Shown here in pieces: positions 34,416-42,814 of a stretch of 64,000 nt of DNA. The notes beneath the pieces are model-generated. The model ran no database searches. It was not told the DNA's origin and saw only the letters and a list, made by a program, of their open reading frames with translations. Source of the DNA: Brevibacillus daliensis (GTDB lineage: Bacteria > Bacillota > Bacilli > Brevibacillales > Brevibacillaceae); assembly GCF_021245735.1 (NCBI RefSeq), contig NZ_JAJISB010000006.1, forward strand, positions 1 to 64,000. Reading direction: 5' to 3'. The position numbers and the translations under genes are program-made. Position 1 is the first letter of the stretch, and each line of letters opens with the position of its first letter.

Positions 34416-35279
34416 ATGACATCATCCATTGTGATTGTAACGGATAGTGCATCTGATATTAACACTAGCATTGCAACTGAACAAGGCATAGAAATCGTTC
34501 CATTGAAAGTAAGCTTTGGAGAAGAAGCCTTTATTGATGGAGTGACGATGCTACCTGAAGAATTTTTTAAACGGATACAAACAGCTGAAGAGATGCCAAA
34601 AACGTCTCAGCCTTCGCCAGCTGAATTCGCGGCCAAGTTTAAAGAGATTATTGATAAGCATGGTTCTGATGTATGTATCATTGCTATTATGTTATCCAGC
34701 AAATTGTCAGGCACCTATCAATCTGCTGTGATTGGCAAATCCTTGTTGGAAGAGGAAGCTGACATTACCATTATTGACTCCAAAAAAGGTTCGTATTTTC
34801 AAGCCTTGTTTGTGATGGAAGCAGTAAAAATGGTACGGAATGGATTTACCAAGCACCAAATTCTGGATGAGATTGATCGAATGATACACACGATGAGAGA
34901 GTTTATGATTCTCGACTCACTGGAATATTTACATAAAGGGGGACGGCTTGGTAAGGCGTCTGCCATGATTGGTTCATTGCTAAATATAAAGCTGGTACTC
35001 TCTCTTGATGAAACTGGAGCGGTATATGCATTCGATAAAGTGAGAGGTAAGAAAAAAGCCTTGGCACGTATGATGGATGAATTCAGGGAATATGCACAGG
35101 ATGCGAAAATTAAGGTAACCATTATGCACGCAAATGCTTTGGACGAAGCGAAAGCACTAAAAGAGCGTTTGCAAGAGGAGTTCCATGTTATCGAAACATA
35201 CGTATCTGAAATTGGTTCTGTTATCGGAACATATAGCGGCCCTGGGGCTATTTGTTGTGGAATGGTGAGAGCGGAGTAA
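34416..35279 (+). CDS. fakB2: DegV-family fatty-acid-binding protein FakB (copy 2)
   Basis: 287 residues, ATG start. Same motifs as copy 1: VTDSASDINTSIATEQ, TSQPSPAEFAAKF, IAIMLSSKLSGTYQSAV, DSKKGSYFQA and YLHKGGRLGKASAMIGSLLN. Pairs of FakB proteins with different preference for saturated or unsaturated fatty acids are known in Firmicutes; which type each one is cannot be told from sequence. Expression depends on its own promoter or on read-through past the terminator at 34188. Confidence 0.9.
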   Translation: MTSSIVIVTDSASDINTSIATEQGIEIVPLKVSFGEEAFIDGVTMLPEEFFKRIQTAEEMPKTSQPSPAEFAAKFKEIIDKHGSDVCIIAIMLSSKLSGTYQSAVIGKSLLEEEADITIIDSKKGSYFQALFVMEAVKMVRNGFTKHQILDEIDRMIHTMREFMILDSLEYLHKGGRLGKASAMIGSLLNIKLVLSLDETGAVYAFDKVRGKKKALARMMDEFREYAQDAKIKVTIMHANALDEAKALKERLQEEFHVIETYVSEIGSVIGTYSGPGAICCGMVRAE

Positions 35280-35311
35280 GCGCGCTATCTTAAGAGAAAA
35301 GCTTTGCAGGT

Positions 35312-35348
35312 AAGCTGTCGTCTGTATGTAACAGGCGACAGCTTTTTT
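35312..35348 (+). terminator. Terminator after the second fakB
   Basis: AAGCTGTCG with CTGT pairs with ACAG and CGACAGCTT, followed by six T. Confidence 0.9.
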
Positions 35349-35509
35349 GGCTTTGTGAGGTTCTAAGTGTACTACAGAGATACTAACTTTACTAAATGGT
35401 ATTTAAATTCAAAAAATTATAGTCTATTATGTTTATATTTCAGGGAATAAATGTAATTAAAGTATTCAAATTACAATTAATTAATTTTATTACATAAAGG
35501 AGATGCTAA

Positions 35510-36451
35510 ATGAAAAGACTATATCAGTTATGTGTAATTTTGTTTCTCATAGGCCTAATTGGTTGTAGTAACACGGTACAGACCTCGAAAGAAGAAGTAG
35601 AAGTTATAGCAGAAACAGAAGCAAAAGTAGAAATTGTAGCAGCAACCAAACCGGAAATAGATGTTGATTGGCAGCTTTACAAAGTGAAGAAGGATGATAA
35701 GTATCTGTATTTACTAGGTACGCTGCATTACGGAAGAAAAGAAATGTATCCATTTCCAGATAAGATTAAGGATGCTTTAAAGGAATCTAAATATCTTGTA
35801 ACAGAATTAGATGTTGACGGTATGTATTATAGGAATGAAGGTAAAGAGTTGGATTATATGTTTTTGCTGGAAGAAGAGGAATCCTTAGAAGAGTATTTGA
35901 CAGATAAATCCGAAAAACACCTTAAAGAGATGTCAAACAAATTTCAAATAGATTATAACACTTTGCTCACCCTCAAGCCGTTTTTAGTTAGGACTACCTT
36001 TGAAGCCACTGCCGGAATCAAAGAATATAGTTTTTCTTACGGAGTTGATTTACAAATTACCGCATTGGCTAATCTTTATAAAATGGAAAAAAAGTTCTTA
36101 GAGACCATACGTTATCAATTTGAAATGCTTGAACTGGCTTATCCATTAGATAAAACTGATGAAATTATTTTAGCTATACCTGAAAAAAGCGTATTACAGG
36201 AACAAAACATGCAGACGATTGAAAGCTATTTTAAGGGAGATACAAAAGTTCTAATGGAACTGTTTATGAAGGATAAACGAATGAAAGAGGTACTGATAGA
36301 TAAAAGAAATCGAGAGTGGGTACCAAAACTTAAGTCATATCTGGAAAGTGGAGATATTCATTTTGTTGCTGTTGGCTTAGGGCACTTTGATGGAGAAAAT
36401 GGTTTACTGTCCTTGTTAGAAAAAGAGGGATATTCCATAGAGAAAAAATAA
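35510..36451 (+). CDS. TraB/GumN-family lipoprotein
   Basis: 313 residues, AAAGGAG upstream. Lipoprotein signal ending in LIGC (Cys19), then a charged linker rich in Glu and Val, then the TraB/GumN domain: LYLLGTLHYGRKEMYPFPD (conserved GTLH near residue 70) and the C-terminal FVAVGLGHFDGENGLLSLL (GxGHxxG). The family is proposed to be metalloprotease-like (Tiki-related) with conserved Gly-x-x-His and Gly-His motifs as ligands. Monocistronic with its own terminator. Confidence 0.85.
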   Translation: MKRLYQLCVILFLIGLIGCSNTVQTSKEEVEVIAETEAKVEIVAATKPEIDVDWQLYKVKKDDKYLYLLGTLHYGRKEMYPFPDKIKDALKESKYLVTELDVDGMYYRNEGKELDYMFLLEEEESLEEYLTDKSEKHLKEMSNKFQIDYNTLLTLKPFLVRTTFEATAGIKEYSFSYGVDLQITALANLYKMEKKFLETIRYQFEMLELAYPLDKTDEIILAIPEKSVLQEQNMQTIESYFKGDTKVLMELFMKDKRMKEVLIDKRNREWVPKLKSYLESGDIHFVAVGLGHFDGENGLLSLLEKEGYSIEKK

Positions 36452-36497
36452 TAGGTAAGAGTATGACTCGTACATGTAACGTACAAGATAACTAAGT

Positions 36498-36526
36498 CCC
36501 TCATCTTTTATAGATGGGGGATTTTT
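36498..36526 (+). terminator. Terminator after the TraB-family gene
   Basis: CCCTCATC (36498-36505) pairs with GATGGGGG (36513-36520), followed by ATTTTT. Confidence 0.85.
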
Positions 36527-36796
36527 CACTGTTGTGCTTCTTTTCCGCCCTGGTAGGAATATTCACTTTAACTTATATTTTGTTTGAATGTTACTTAAAT
36601 GCATGTTAAAATACTTTTGAGTAACATCAACGAGTGTTATTCTCTACGTATTAATCTGAATTTCAATCTAATTTTGAGGTATGACCTTACTTAGACGTTT
36701 ATCAGATTTCACGGTTTAACCAAACCACTTGCGCCAGACTCATTTCTGACCTTATATTAGTAAGATTGTGTACTAAGAACAAAGGGGAGCAGGAAG
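36527..36796. other. AT-rich intergenic stretch with one inverted repeat
   Basis: ATGTTACT (36588-36595) and AGTAACAT (36620-36627) are perfect 8-bp arms around an AT-rich centre containing TTAAAATAC. Nothing else is visible apart from the presumed promoter of the recombinase-like gene. Confidence 0.35.
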
Positions 36797-37366
36797 ATGG
36801 AATGCGTAGAAGCATTAAAAGATATTGAACAAATTAATTCGATGAAACGCTTTTTAAAGGACCACTCAGAACGTGATTATCTGCTTTTTGTATTTGGAAT
36901 TAATACAGGCTTAAATATAACCGAAATATTGGAGATCAAGGTTCAAGACGTCCTGGAATCTGAAGGGATCGTGAAAGATTTTTATCTCTTTCCTGAGACC
37001 GATTCCAAAGGGGAGAAGATCGAGATATTCCTGAACCGAAAAGTTAAGACTGCTATCTTGGACTTTTTATCATCTAGTCAGCTAAGCGGTGATGATTATT
37101 TGTTCCAGTCTTCCAAAACCAAAAAAGCAATTACTCGTCAACAAGCGTACCGAATTATCCATCATGCAGCAGAGGAAGTAGGAATCGAAGGTAAAATTGG
37201 CACGAACTCCATGCGCAAAACGTTTGGTTACCATGCCTATAAACGAGGAGTTTCCATTGCTCTTATCCAAAAGTATTTTCACCACGCTACTCCTTCTGAA
37301 ACGCTTAAATTTCTTGGTTTATCCAAGTCTGAGTCGATCAGAAGTGAAATAGATGTAGATCTTTAA
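36797..37366 (+). CDS. Degenerate tyrosine recombinase-like protein
   Basis: 189 residues, GGGGAGCAGG upstream. It has the catalytic-domain fold of phage integrases without an N-terminal arm domain. The usual GLR of box I reads GLN (Asn40), the box II His-x-x-Arg reads NSMRKTF (Asn137, Arg140 kept), the third His is kept (H163), and the nucleophilic Tyr in TLRYIG is Phe172 (TLKFLG). Without Tyr it should not cleave DNA; a DNA-binding or accessory role is possible. It sits alone, upstream of khtT, with no attachment site or phage gene nearby. Confidence 0.8.
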   Translation: MECVEALKDIEQINSMKRFLKDHSERDYLLFVFGINTGLNITEILEIKVQDVLESEGIVKDFYLFPETDSKGEKIEIFLNRKVKTAILDFLSSSQLSGDDYLFQSSKTKKAITRQQAYRIIHHAAEEVGIEGKIGTNSMRKTFGYHAYKRGVSIALIQKYFHHATPSETLKFLGLSKSESIRSEIDVDL

Positions 37367-37467
37367 GATCTATTAATAAGCAACAATTTGGTAATAATAA
37401 CATCAGGAACTAATCACGCATATCACTGTGATTCGTTTCAACGATACTTTTCAAAGGGGGAATAATC

Positions 37468-37962
37468 GTGAACATTAGGGAAAGTGAACTGCCAGGTATT
37501 GGGTGTAAGTTCGAACTGATAACGCGTAATAATGAAAAGCTGGTCATTGTCATTCACGATGACGGTCGAAGGGAGCTATATCACTTTGATTCTGAAAACG
37601 AGGAGAGCATTTCCAGCATCTCTTTTAACGATTCCGAAGCGAGGAAAATTGCAGCCATCATTGGTGGCATGGTTTATAAACCACAGGCTTTGGAAAAAAT
37701 CGAAATGGCATTTGAGGGCTTAGTAATTGAATGGTTTAAGGTTGAGGCAGGTTCTGCAGCGATCAATAATACGATTGTAGATTTAGAAATTAGAAATAAA
37801 TACAATGTCACCGTTATTGCGATCTTAAAAAAGAACATGAAAAAGTTCTTCAATCCAGGTCCAGATACCATTATCGAAGCAGGGGATAAGCTTGTTCTTT
37901 CAGGGGAAAGACATGAATTATCTCAACTTATTAAAAGCGTGCTATCTTACGGAGGTGATTGA
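37468..37962 (+). CDS. khtT: KhtT-like regulatory subunit of a K+/H+ antiporter
   Basis: 164 residues, GTG start with AAGGGGG upstream. The N-terminal part (MNIRESELPGIGCKFEL) is the KhtT-specific domain, and the C-terminal part (about 75-160) is a TrkA-C/RCK_C domain with IVDLEIRNKYNVTVIAILKK and DTIIEAGDKLVLSG. In Bacillus the KhtT partner binds nucleotides such as c-di-AMP and controls KhtU. The khtS gene is not seen upstream; a recombinase-like gene occupies that position. The gap to khtU is 6 bases. Confidence 0.9.
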   Translation: MNIRESELPGIGCKFELITRNNEKLVIVIHDDGRRELYHFDSENEESISSISFNDSEARKIAAIIGGMVYKPQALEKIEMAFEGLVIEWFKVEAGSAAINNTIVDLEIRNKYNVTVIAILKKNMKKFFNPGPDTIIEAGDKLVLSGERHELSQLIKSVLSYGGD

Positions 37963-37968
37963 TAGAAG

Positions 37969-39186
37969 ATGGATCATTTAATTTTTGAAGTTGGAACTGC
38001 CTTAGTCTTAGTTTCTATCGCTGCGATTCTTGCCGGAAAATTTAAGTTTTCCATTATTCCTTTTCTAATCGTACTTGGTATGATCGTGGGTCCCCATGCT
38101 CCTCAAATTGGTATCATTGACTTGAGGTTTATTCAAAGTGAAGATATCATCTCCTTTTTGGGGAGAATCGGGGTTCTTTTCCTGCTCTTTTACTTAGGGC
38201 TAGAATTCTCCATTAAAAAGTTGATCAAATCTGGTCGCAACATCGTCGTCGGTGGAACCATCTATATTCTGATCAATTTCGGGCTTGGATTGATTTATGG
38301 ATTTTCAATGGGCTATCCGCTATTAGAGGTACTGATTATGGCTGGAGTTATTTCATTCTCCTCCAGTGCTATTGTAGCTAAGGTAATCGTTGATTTACGA
38401 CGAACGGGTAATACGGAAACAGAGCTAATACTTGGTATTATCATGTTTGAGGATATTTTCCTCGCTGTGTATTTATCTGTTGTGTCTGGTCTAATACTGG
38501 GCGACAATACTTCCGTCTGGGGGATGCTTGCCTCATCGGGAATAGCTCTTGGGTATATGCTACTGTTTTTTGTTATCGCCCGTAAAGCTACTCCGCTGTT
38601 AAATAAGTTGTTAAATATTTCTTCTGATGAAATCTTTATTATCGTTGTTTTCTCTGCTTTATTCTTCGTGTCAGGCTTTTCTGAAACTATTCATGTTGCT
38701 GAAGCGATTGGTGCCCTATTATTGGGACTTGTCTTCTCAGAAACAGAGCATAGTGATCGAATTGAGCATCTTGTCGTTCCATTTCGAGATTTTTTTGGAG
38801 CCCTATTCTTCTTCAGTTTTGGTCTTTCGATCGATCCGTTCACACTTGGTGGGGCAGTATGGCTTACATTAGGCGCTGTTCTCATAACCATCTTGGGTAA
38901 CTTCATTGCTGGTATGATTGCTGGACTAAAGGCTGGCTTATCATATAAGGCTTCAACCAATATTGGTTTGACGATTGTATCTAGAGGTGAATTCTCGATT
39001 ATTATGGCGAATCTAGGAATAGCAGGAGGATTAATGCCGATGCTAAAACCCTTCTCTGCGCTCTATGTTCTCATATTAGCCATATTAGGACCTATCATGA
39101 CCAAGGAATCAAAAACCATTTATTTATGGCTAGATAAAATCTTTAAATGGAGCAATAAGAATCAAAATCAAAAGTCTGGCATGTAA
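37969..39186 (+). CDS. khtU: CPA2-type K+/H+ antiporter KhtU
   Basis: 405 residues, about 12-13 transmembrane segments. Cation:proton antiporter-2 hallmarks: LFLLFYLGLEFS, ISFSSSAIVAKVIVDL, IMFEDIFLAVYLS and FFFSFGLSIDP, plus VSRGEFSIIMANLG near the end. It exports K+ in exchange for protons at alkaline pH or high K+; it acts with KhtT. It is followed by a terminator and then by two repeat elements. Confidence 0.9.
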   Translation: MDHLIFEVGTALVLVSIAAILAGKFKFSIIPFLIVLGMIVGPHAPQIGIIDLRFIQSEDIISFLGRIGVLFLLFYLGLEFSIKKLIKSGRNIVVGGTIYILINFGLGLIYGFSMGYPLLEVLIMAGVISFSSSAIVAKVIVDLRRTGNTETELILGIIMFEDIFLAVYLSVVSGLILGDNTSVWGMLASSGIALGYMLLFFVIARKATPLLNKLLNISSDEIFIIVVFSALFFVSGFSETIHVAEAIGALLLGLVFSETEHSDRIEHLVVPFRDFFGALFFFSFGLSIDPFTLGGAVWLTLGAVLITILGNFIAGMIAGLKAGLSYKASTNIGLTIVSRGEFSIIMANLGIAGGLMPMLKPFSALYVLILAILGPIMTKESKTIYLWLDKIFKWSNKNQNQKSGM

Positions 39187-39192
39187 GTCCCA

Positions 39193-39270
39193 ATAAATAA
39201 TAAAACCCTCTGGAACAAGTGCGTAAACAGTGTTGCTGTTAGGACTTTTCCCAGAGGGTTTCATTTATTA
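39193..39270 (+). terminator. Long terminator hairpin after khtU
   Basis: AATAAATAAT and AAACCCTCTGG on the left pair with CCAGAGGGTTT and ATTTATTA on the right. It resembles the terminator at 34188-34248 in its core. Confidence 0.8.
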
Positions 39271-39294
39271 CTAATGACTGAGTAAGTGGCTAGC

Positions 39295-39499
39295 AGAAGA
39301 AGCACATTTTTTGTCTGTGAACTCGGTTAAGGTCCCGCAATGGAGTGAAGACTGTCCGCTACACAGCAAAGAGTGAGGAAAGTGCAAAAAGTCGTAGATG
39401 CTACGCAGTGTCTCATGGGTTGCACTTTTTAATCCGCACTCTTTGCTGTGTAGCTAGGTAGGACCTTAAATAGTTCTGGACAAAAAATGTGCGTCTTCT
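39295..39499. repeat. Long imperfect palindrome of about 205 bp (cruciform-forming)
   Basis: Nested inverted arms: 39295-39315 with 39479-39499 (20 of 21 match), 39327-39335 with 39461-39469 (9 of 9), 39359-39375 with 39437-39453 (17 of 17), 39379-39386 with 39421-39428 (8 of 8) and a central GTAG-atg-CTAC. No open frame and no T-run at the end, so it is not a simple terminator. It behaves like a self-complementary MITE and lies next to MITE copy B. Confidence 0.75.
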
Positions 39500-39544
39500 A
39501 CTAACGGCCTCAGTGGAAAGACAGAATCAAAACCAACAGCTTGA

Positions 39545-39748
39545 AAAACCAGATTCTCTTTTCACACAGAGCGTCTTGGCGAAGCCCGACCTAGCGGAGC
39601 ACTGTTCATCGGGATTAAAAAGCGAGACCAAGCAAGTCTTACAGTGAATCCATCGTTTTGAGCTTTCCCGATGAAGAGTACGGAGCGGACAGTCAATCCT
39701 CATAGGGGCGAAGACTTTTAGCAAAGTGTGAAAAGAGAATCTGGTTTT
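39545..39748. mobile_element. MITE-like inverted-repeat element, copy B
   Basis: 204 bp with the same terminal repeats and internal inverted arms as copy A at 5176-5378. Similarity extends to the left flank (CCAACAGCTTG) and to TCTCCAC on the right. It lies 33 bp beyond the stop codon of the MFS gene. Reading frames within it, on the minus strand, exist in both copies only because the element is repeated. Confidence 0.7.
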
Positions 39749-39780
39749 CTCCACTAAAGTAGGATCAAGACAAATACGCA

Positions 39781-41007
39781 TTATGTAGTTTGGTTTTCCT
39801 GCTCCTTCTTTTGCTTCCGTAATAAAGGGAGTAAAGCAAATGCGAGACAAGAAGAAAGAAGAACACCTACACCACTAAACAGATATACCATCCTTACTCC
39901 GTACCAGTCGCTGATTACTCCTATGATGAGAATCGACAAGCTGGTAGTGGATGAGAGAACAATGCTGTGTGCAGAGTAAACCTTGGGTAGTTGGGCAATC
40001 CCAACACTGGTTTGCAGAATGGTTTGTTGGGAAATATCCCGAATCTGATAAGCAGGTCCCATTACTACACAAATGAGTAATGCAATCCATGGTGTACTAT
40101 TTACCCCATAGAGCAGAGTGAGTATTCCAAACAGGAACGAACCGACAGCCATACTGATAACCAGATTCTTTTTTATATAACGGGAGATGGTAAAAGCAAG
40201 TAGCCCTCCCAAGATCGTACCTATGTAGTAACTTGCATTGATGTACCCCCACCAAGCTTCATTTTGCAAGAGAATTTCTTTGACAAATACTAGTGTAATT
40301 GCTCCAATCCATACACCGCCTGCTATACTTTCAACGATATCCATAATCGTCACAATGCGAACGGCTCGGTTTTTCCATAAGATGACCCAGCCTTCTTTCA
40401 TGGCTTTCCAACTTGTTTTTTTCGTTTGCACCTTCTCTTCTGGCTCTATTTTTTTAATTGTAACTGCTAGGAACAACACGCTAATTAACAAAATGGCGCT
40501 AGTGAGGATTAGCATGATTGTGCTTCCCCAGAGGACAACGAGCACGCCCGTGAAGGCAAAACCAAGTACCGATATGGACTGATTAAACATAGAAAGCATA
40601 CTATTTGCTTTAACCAGCTCATCATTCTCCACTAGTCGAGGAGTAACCGTACTCAAAATAGGATTGGTCCAGCCATCAACAATTGAGATGAGTACAACAA
40701 AGAGAAAGAGTAGACCGATATACTGTGAAATAGGGTCAAACAAGGCTGTGAAAATGAGTAGTACGACTAGTTTACTAACAGGTAAAACGGATAATAGACG
40801 AGTGAAACGTACTCTATCCACTAGAACTGGACTTGTAAAACCAGATGACATACTGGCTACCATCCGTAGCACTGGTAACATGGCGGCATAGGTGGCAGAG
40901 GATGTTTGTTGATAAACAAACGTAGTTAGAATCATGATATACATGACATCCGCTAAGGTCATTAGACTACGGGCAGTAAGAAATGGGTAAAATCTCGAAA
41001 GTGGCAT
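39781..41007 (-). CDS. MFS transporter
   Basis: 408 residues, ATG 41007 preceded by AAAGGAGA. About 12 transmembrane segments, beginning FYPFLTARSLMTLADVMYIM; the loop between helices 2 and 3 has SPVLVDRV with R and the charged motif ISRYIKK occurs in the second half, as in MFS drug-efflux or macrolide-efflux-like proteins (MefA-type). The substrate is unknown. Single gene in a repeat-rich gap between khtU and sdaAB. Confidence 0.8.
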   Translation of the reverse strand: MPLSRFYPFLTARSLMTLADVMYIMILTTFVYQQTSSATYAAMLPVLRMVASMSSGFTSPVLVDRVRFTRLLSVLPVSKLVVLLIFTALFDPISQYIGLLFLFVVLISIVDGWTNPILSTVTPRLVENDELVKANSMLSMFNQSISVLGFAFTGVLVVLWGSTIMLILTSAILLISVLFLAVTIKKIEPEEKVQTKKTSWKAMKEGWVILWKNRAVRIVTIMDIVESIAGGVWIGAITLVFVKEILLQNEAWWGYINASYYIGTILGGLLAFTISRYIKKNLVISMAVGSFLFGILTLLYGVNSTPWIALLICVVMGPAYQIRDISQQTILQTSVGIAQLPKVYSAHSIVLSSTTSLSILIIGVISDWYGVRMVYLFSGVGVLLSSCLAFALLPLLRKQKKEQENQTT

Positions 41008-41236
41008 ACTGGTGTCTCCTTTGAAGTTAATGGAAAGCGTTGTTTACTTTATATACAAAAATATATCATAATTATGAAAAGTGTAAAGATATGTTTTATT
41101 AATCGTGAATAAAATGCTAGTATTTATAAAGATGACTACCATTTCTTAGGATGGTTTTGCCTATACAAATGTTCTGAATCTGCGATACAATACTATACAG
41201 TGTACGAGATTTTTTGGGTGAAAGCGAGGGACTGCT

Positions 41237-41902
41237 TTGAAGTTTAAAAGTGTGTTCGATATTATTGGTCCCATCATGGTGGGTCCGTCCAGTTCACATA
41301 CAGCGGGAGCAGCCCGCATTGGCCGTGTGGCTAGGACTTTGTTTGGTAGACAGCCAGAGAGAGCGGAGATTATGTTCTATGGGTCTTTTGCTAAAACATA
41401 TCAGGGGCACGGCTCCGACGTTGCTACGGTGGCTGGTATATTGGATTTCGATACGTCCGACCTTCGCTTAAAGGATTCATTACAAATAGCTAAGGATGTT
41501 GGGATTGACATTAACTTGTCCACCTCAGATGAACAAAGAGAGCATCCCAATACGTCCCGCATAAAGCTAAGCGATCAGAAGGGAAGCTTGGGAGTAGTGG
41601 GTATTTCAATTGGTGGTGGAAAAATGCTGATCACCGAGATTAACGGGTATCAGCTTACGTTATCAGCAAGTGCACCTACTTTGCTCGTTTATCATGAAGA
41701 TCGGTTCGGGATGATTGCCAAGGTATCTGAGATTTTGGCGAAACATCGGGTTAACATAGGGTATATGGAAGTATCCAGGCAAGAAAAAGGGGCATTGGCT
41801 CTGATGCTGATTGAACTGGATACAGGGATTGATGAAAGTACTATGAAAGAAATGATGGAACTCGATTATGTAGGGCAGGTACTTCTTTTACCTACAATGT
41901 AA
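41237..41902 (+). CDS. sdaAB: L-serine dehydratase beta subunit (with ACT domain)
   Basis: 221 residues, TTG start with GAGGGA upstream. SDH beta domain with the signature FDIIGPIMVGPSSSHTAGAA (residues 6-25) and a C-terminal ACT domain (about 148-218: LLVYHEDRFGMIAKVSEIL). With the alpha subunit it forms a [4Fe-4S] enzyme that converts L-serine to pyruvate and ammonia. The ACT domain probably binds serine or another amino acid. sdaAA follows. Confidence 0.95.
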   Translation: MKFKSVFDIIGPIMVGPSSSHTAGAARIGRVARTLFGRQPERAEIMFYGSFAKTYQGHGSDVATVAGILDFDTSDLRLKDSLQIAKDVGIDINLSTSDEQREHPNTSRIKLSDQKGSLGVVGISIGGGKMLITEINGYQLTLSASAPTLLVYHEDRFGMIAKVSEILAKHRVNIGYMEVSRQEKGALALMLIELDTGIDESTMKEMMELDYVGQVLLLPTM

Positions 41903-41926
41903 ATACGAAGAAAGGGGGAGTATCTG

Positions 41927-42814
41927 GTGTTTCGTAATGTTAAAGAGTTAGTGGAACTGGCTAACACAGAAAAAAAACCAATATCCGAAATAATGATTGA
42001 AGCGGAAATGAACTTCTCCGAGCGTTCTCGCGAGGCTATTTTAGAGGAGATGTATCGTAATCTGGATGTTATGGAAAAAGCGGTACAGCGCGGTCTGACT
42101 GAAGACATTCGTTCACATAGCGGACTTACTGGCGGAGATGCCAAAAAGCTACAAACTTATATGAAAGAAAAACCATTTCTCTCCGGCAATACTCTGCTTA
42201 ATGCCGTAAGCATGTCAGTTGCTGTGAATGAGGTTAATGCGGCAATGGGGACGATTGTTGCGACTCCGACTGCTGGTGCCTGTGGTATTGTACCTGGAAC
42301 GCTGTTCGCTGTATCTGAAAAGCTGAATCCAACGCGGGAACAGATGGTCAACTATCTGTTTACGGCTGGTGCGATTGGGTATTGCATCGCTAACAATGCC
42401 TTTATTTCAGGGGCAGCAGGAGGTTGTCAGGCAGAGGTTGGTTCTGCTACGGCAATGGCTGCCGCAGCGATTGTAGAGATGGCTGGCGGAACTCCTGAAG
42501 AGTCTTCCCAAGCCGTGGCGATTGCCCTAAAAAATATGCTAGGTCTTGTGTGTGATCCGGTTGCTGGCTTAGTTGAGGTACCATGTGTCAAGCGAAATGC
42601 CATGGGAGCTGCTATAGCCACGGTAGCTGCTGATATGGCGATGGCGGGTATTACCAGCGTCATTCCAACAGACGAAGTGATTCTCGCAATGTACCGGATT
42701 GGTTGCAGTATGCCAAACACGTTGAAGGAAACAGCGTTAGGGGGTCTCGCTGCAACTGACACGGGCAAGCAGATCGAAGCCAAGATTTTTGGAGTACGGG
42801 TGAAGGGTGTATGA
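41927..42814 (+). CDS. sdaAA: L-serine dehydratase alpha subunit
   Basis: 295 residues, GTG start with AAAGGGGGA upstream. PF03313 domain: SGLTGGDAKKLQTYM, ATPTAGACGIVPG, a Cys set including CQAEVGSATAMAAAA and LVCDPVAGLVEVPCVKRNA, whose Cys residues ligate the [4Fe-4S] cluster. Partner of sdaAB. Its stop overlaps the recG start by 4 bases (ATGA), implying translational coupling. Confidence 0.95.
   Translation: MFRNVKELVELANTEKKPISEIMIEAEMNFSERSREAILEEMYRNLDVMEKAVQRGLTEDIRSHSGLTGGDAKKLQTYMKEKPFLSGNTLLNAVSMSVAVNEVNAAMGTIVATPTAGACGIVPGTLFAVSEKLNPTREQMVNYLFTAGAIGYCIANNAFISGAAGGCQAEVGSATAMAAAAIVEMAGGTPEESSQAVAIALKNMLGLVCDPVAGLVEVPCVKRNAMGAAIATVAADMAMAGITSVIPTDEVILAMYRIGCSMPNTLKETALGGLAATDTGKQIEAKIFGVRVKGV

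Noticed and set aside
36797-37366. Prophage or integrative element around the recombinase-like gene
   Set aside because: No phage structural genes, tRNA attachment site or direct repeats are present and the catalytic Tyr is missing.
39527-39850. Minus-strand open frame overlapping MITE copy B and the MFS 3' end
   Set aside because: It is repeat DNA read in one frame plus out-of-frame MFS sequence.
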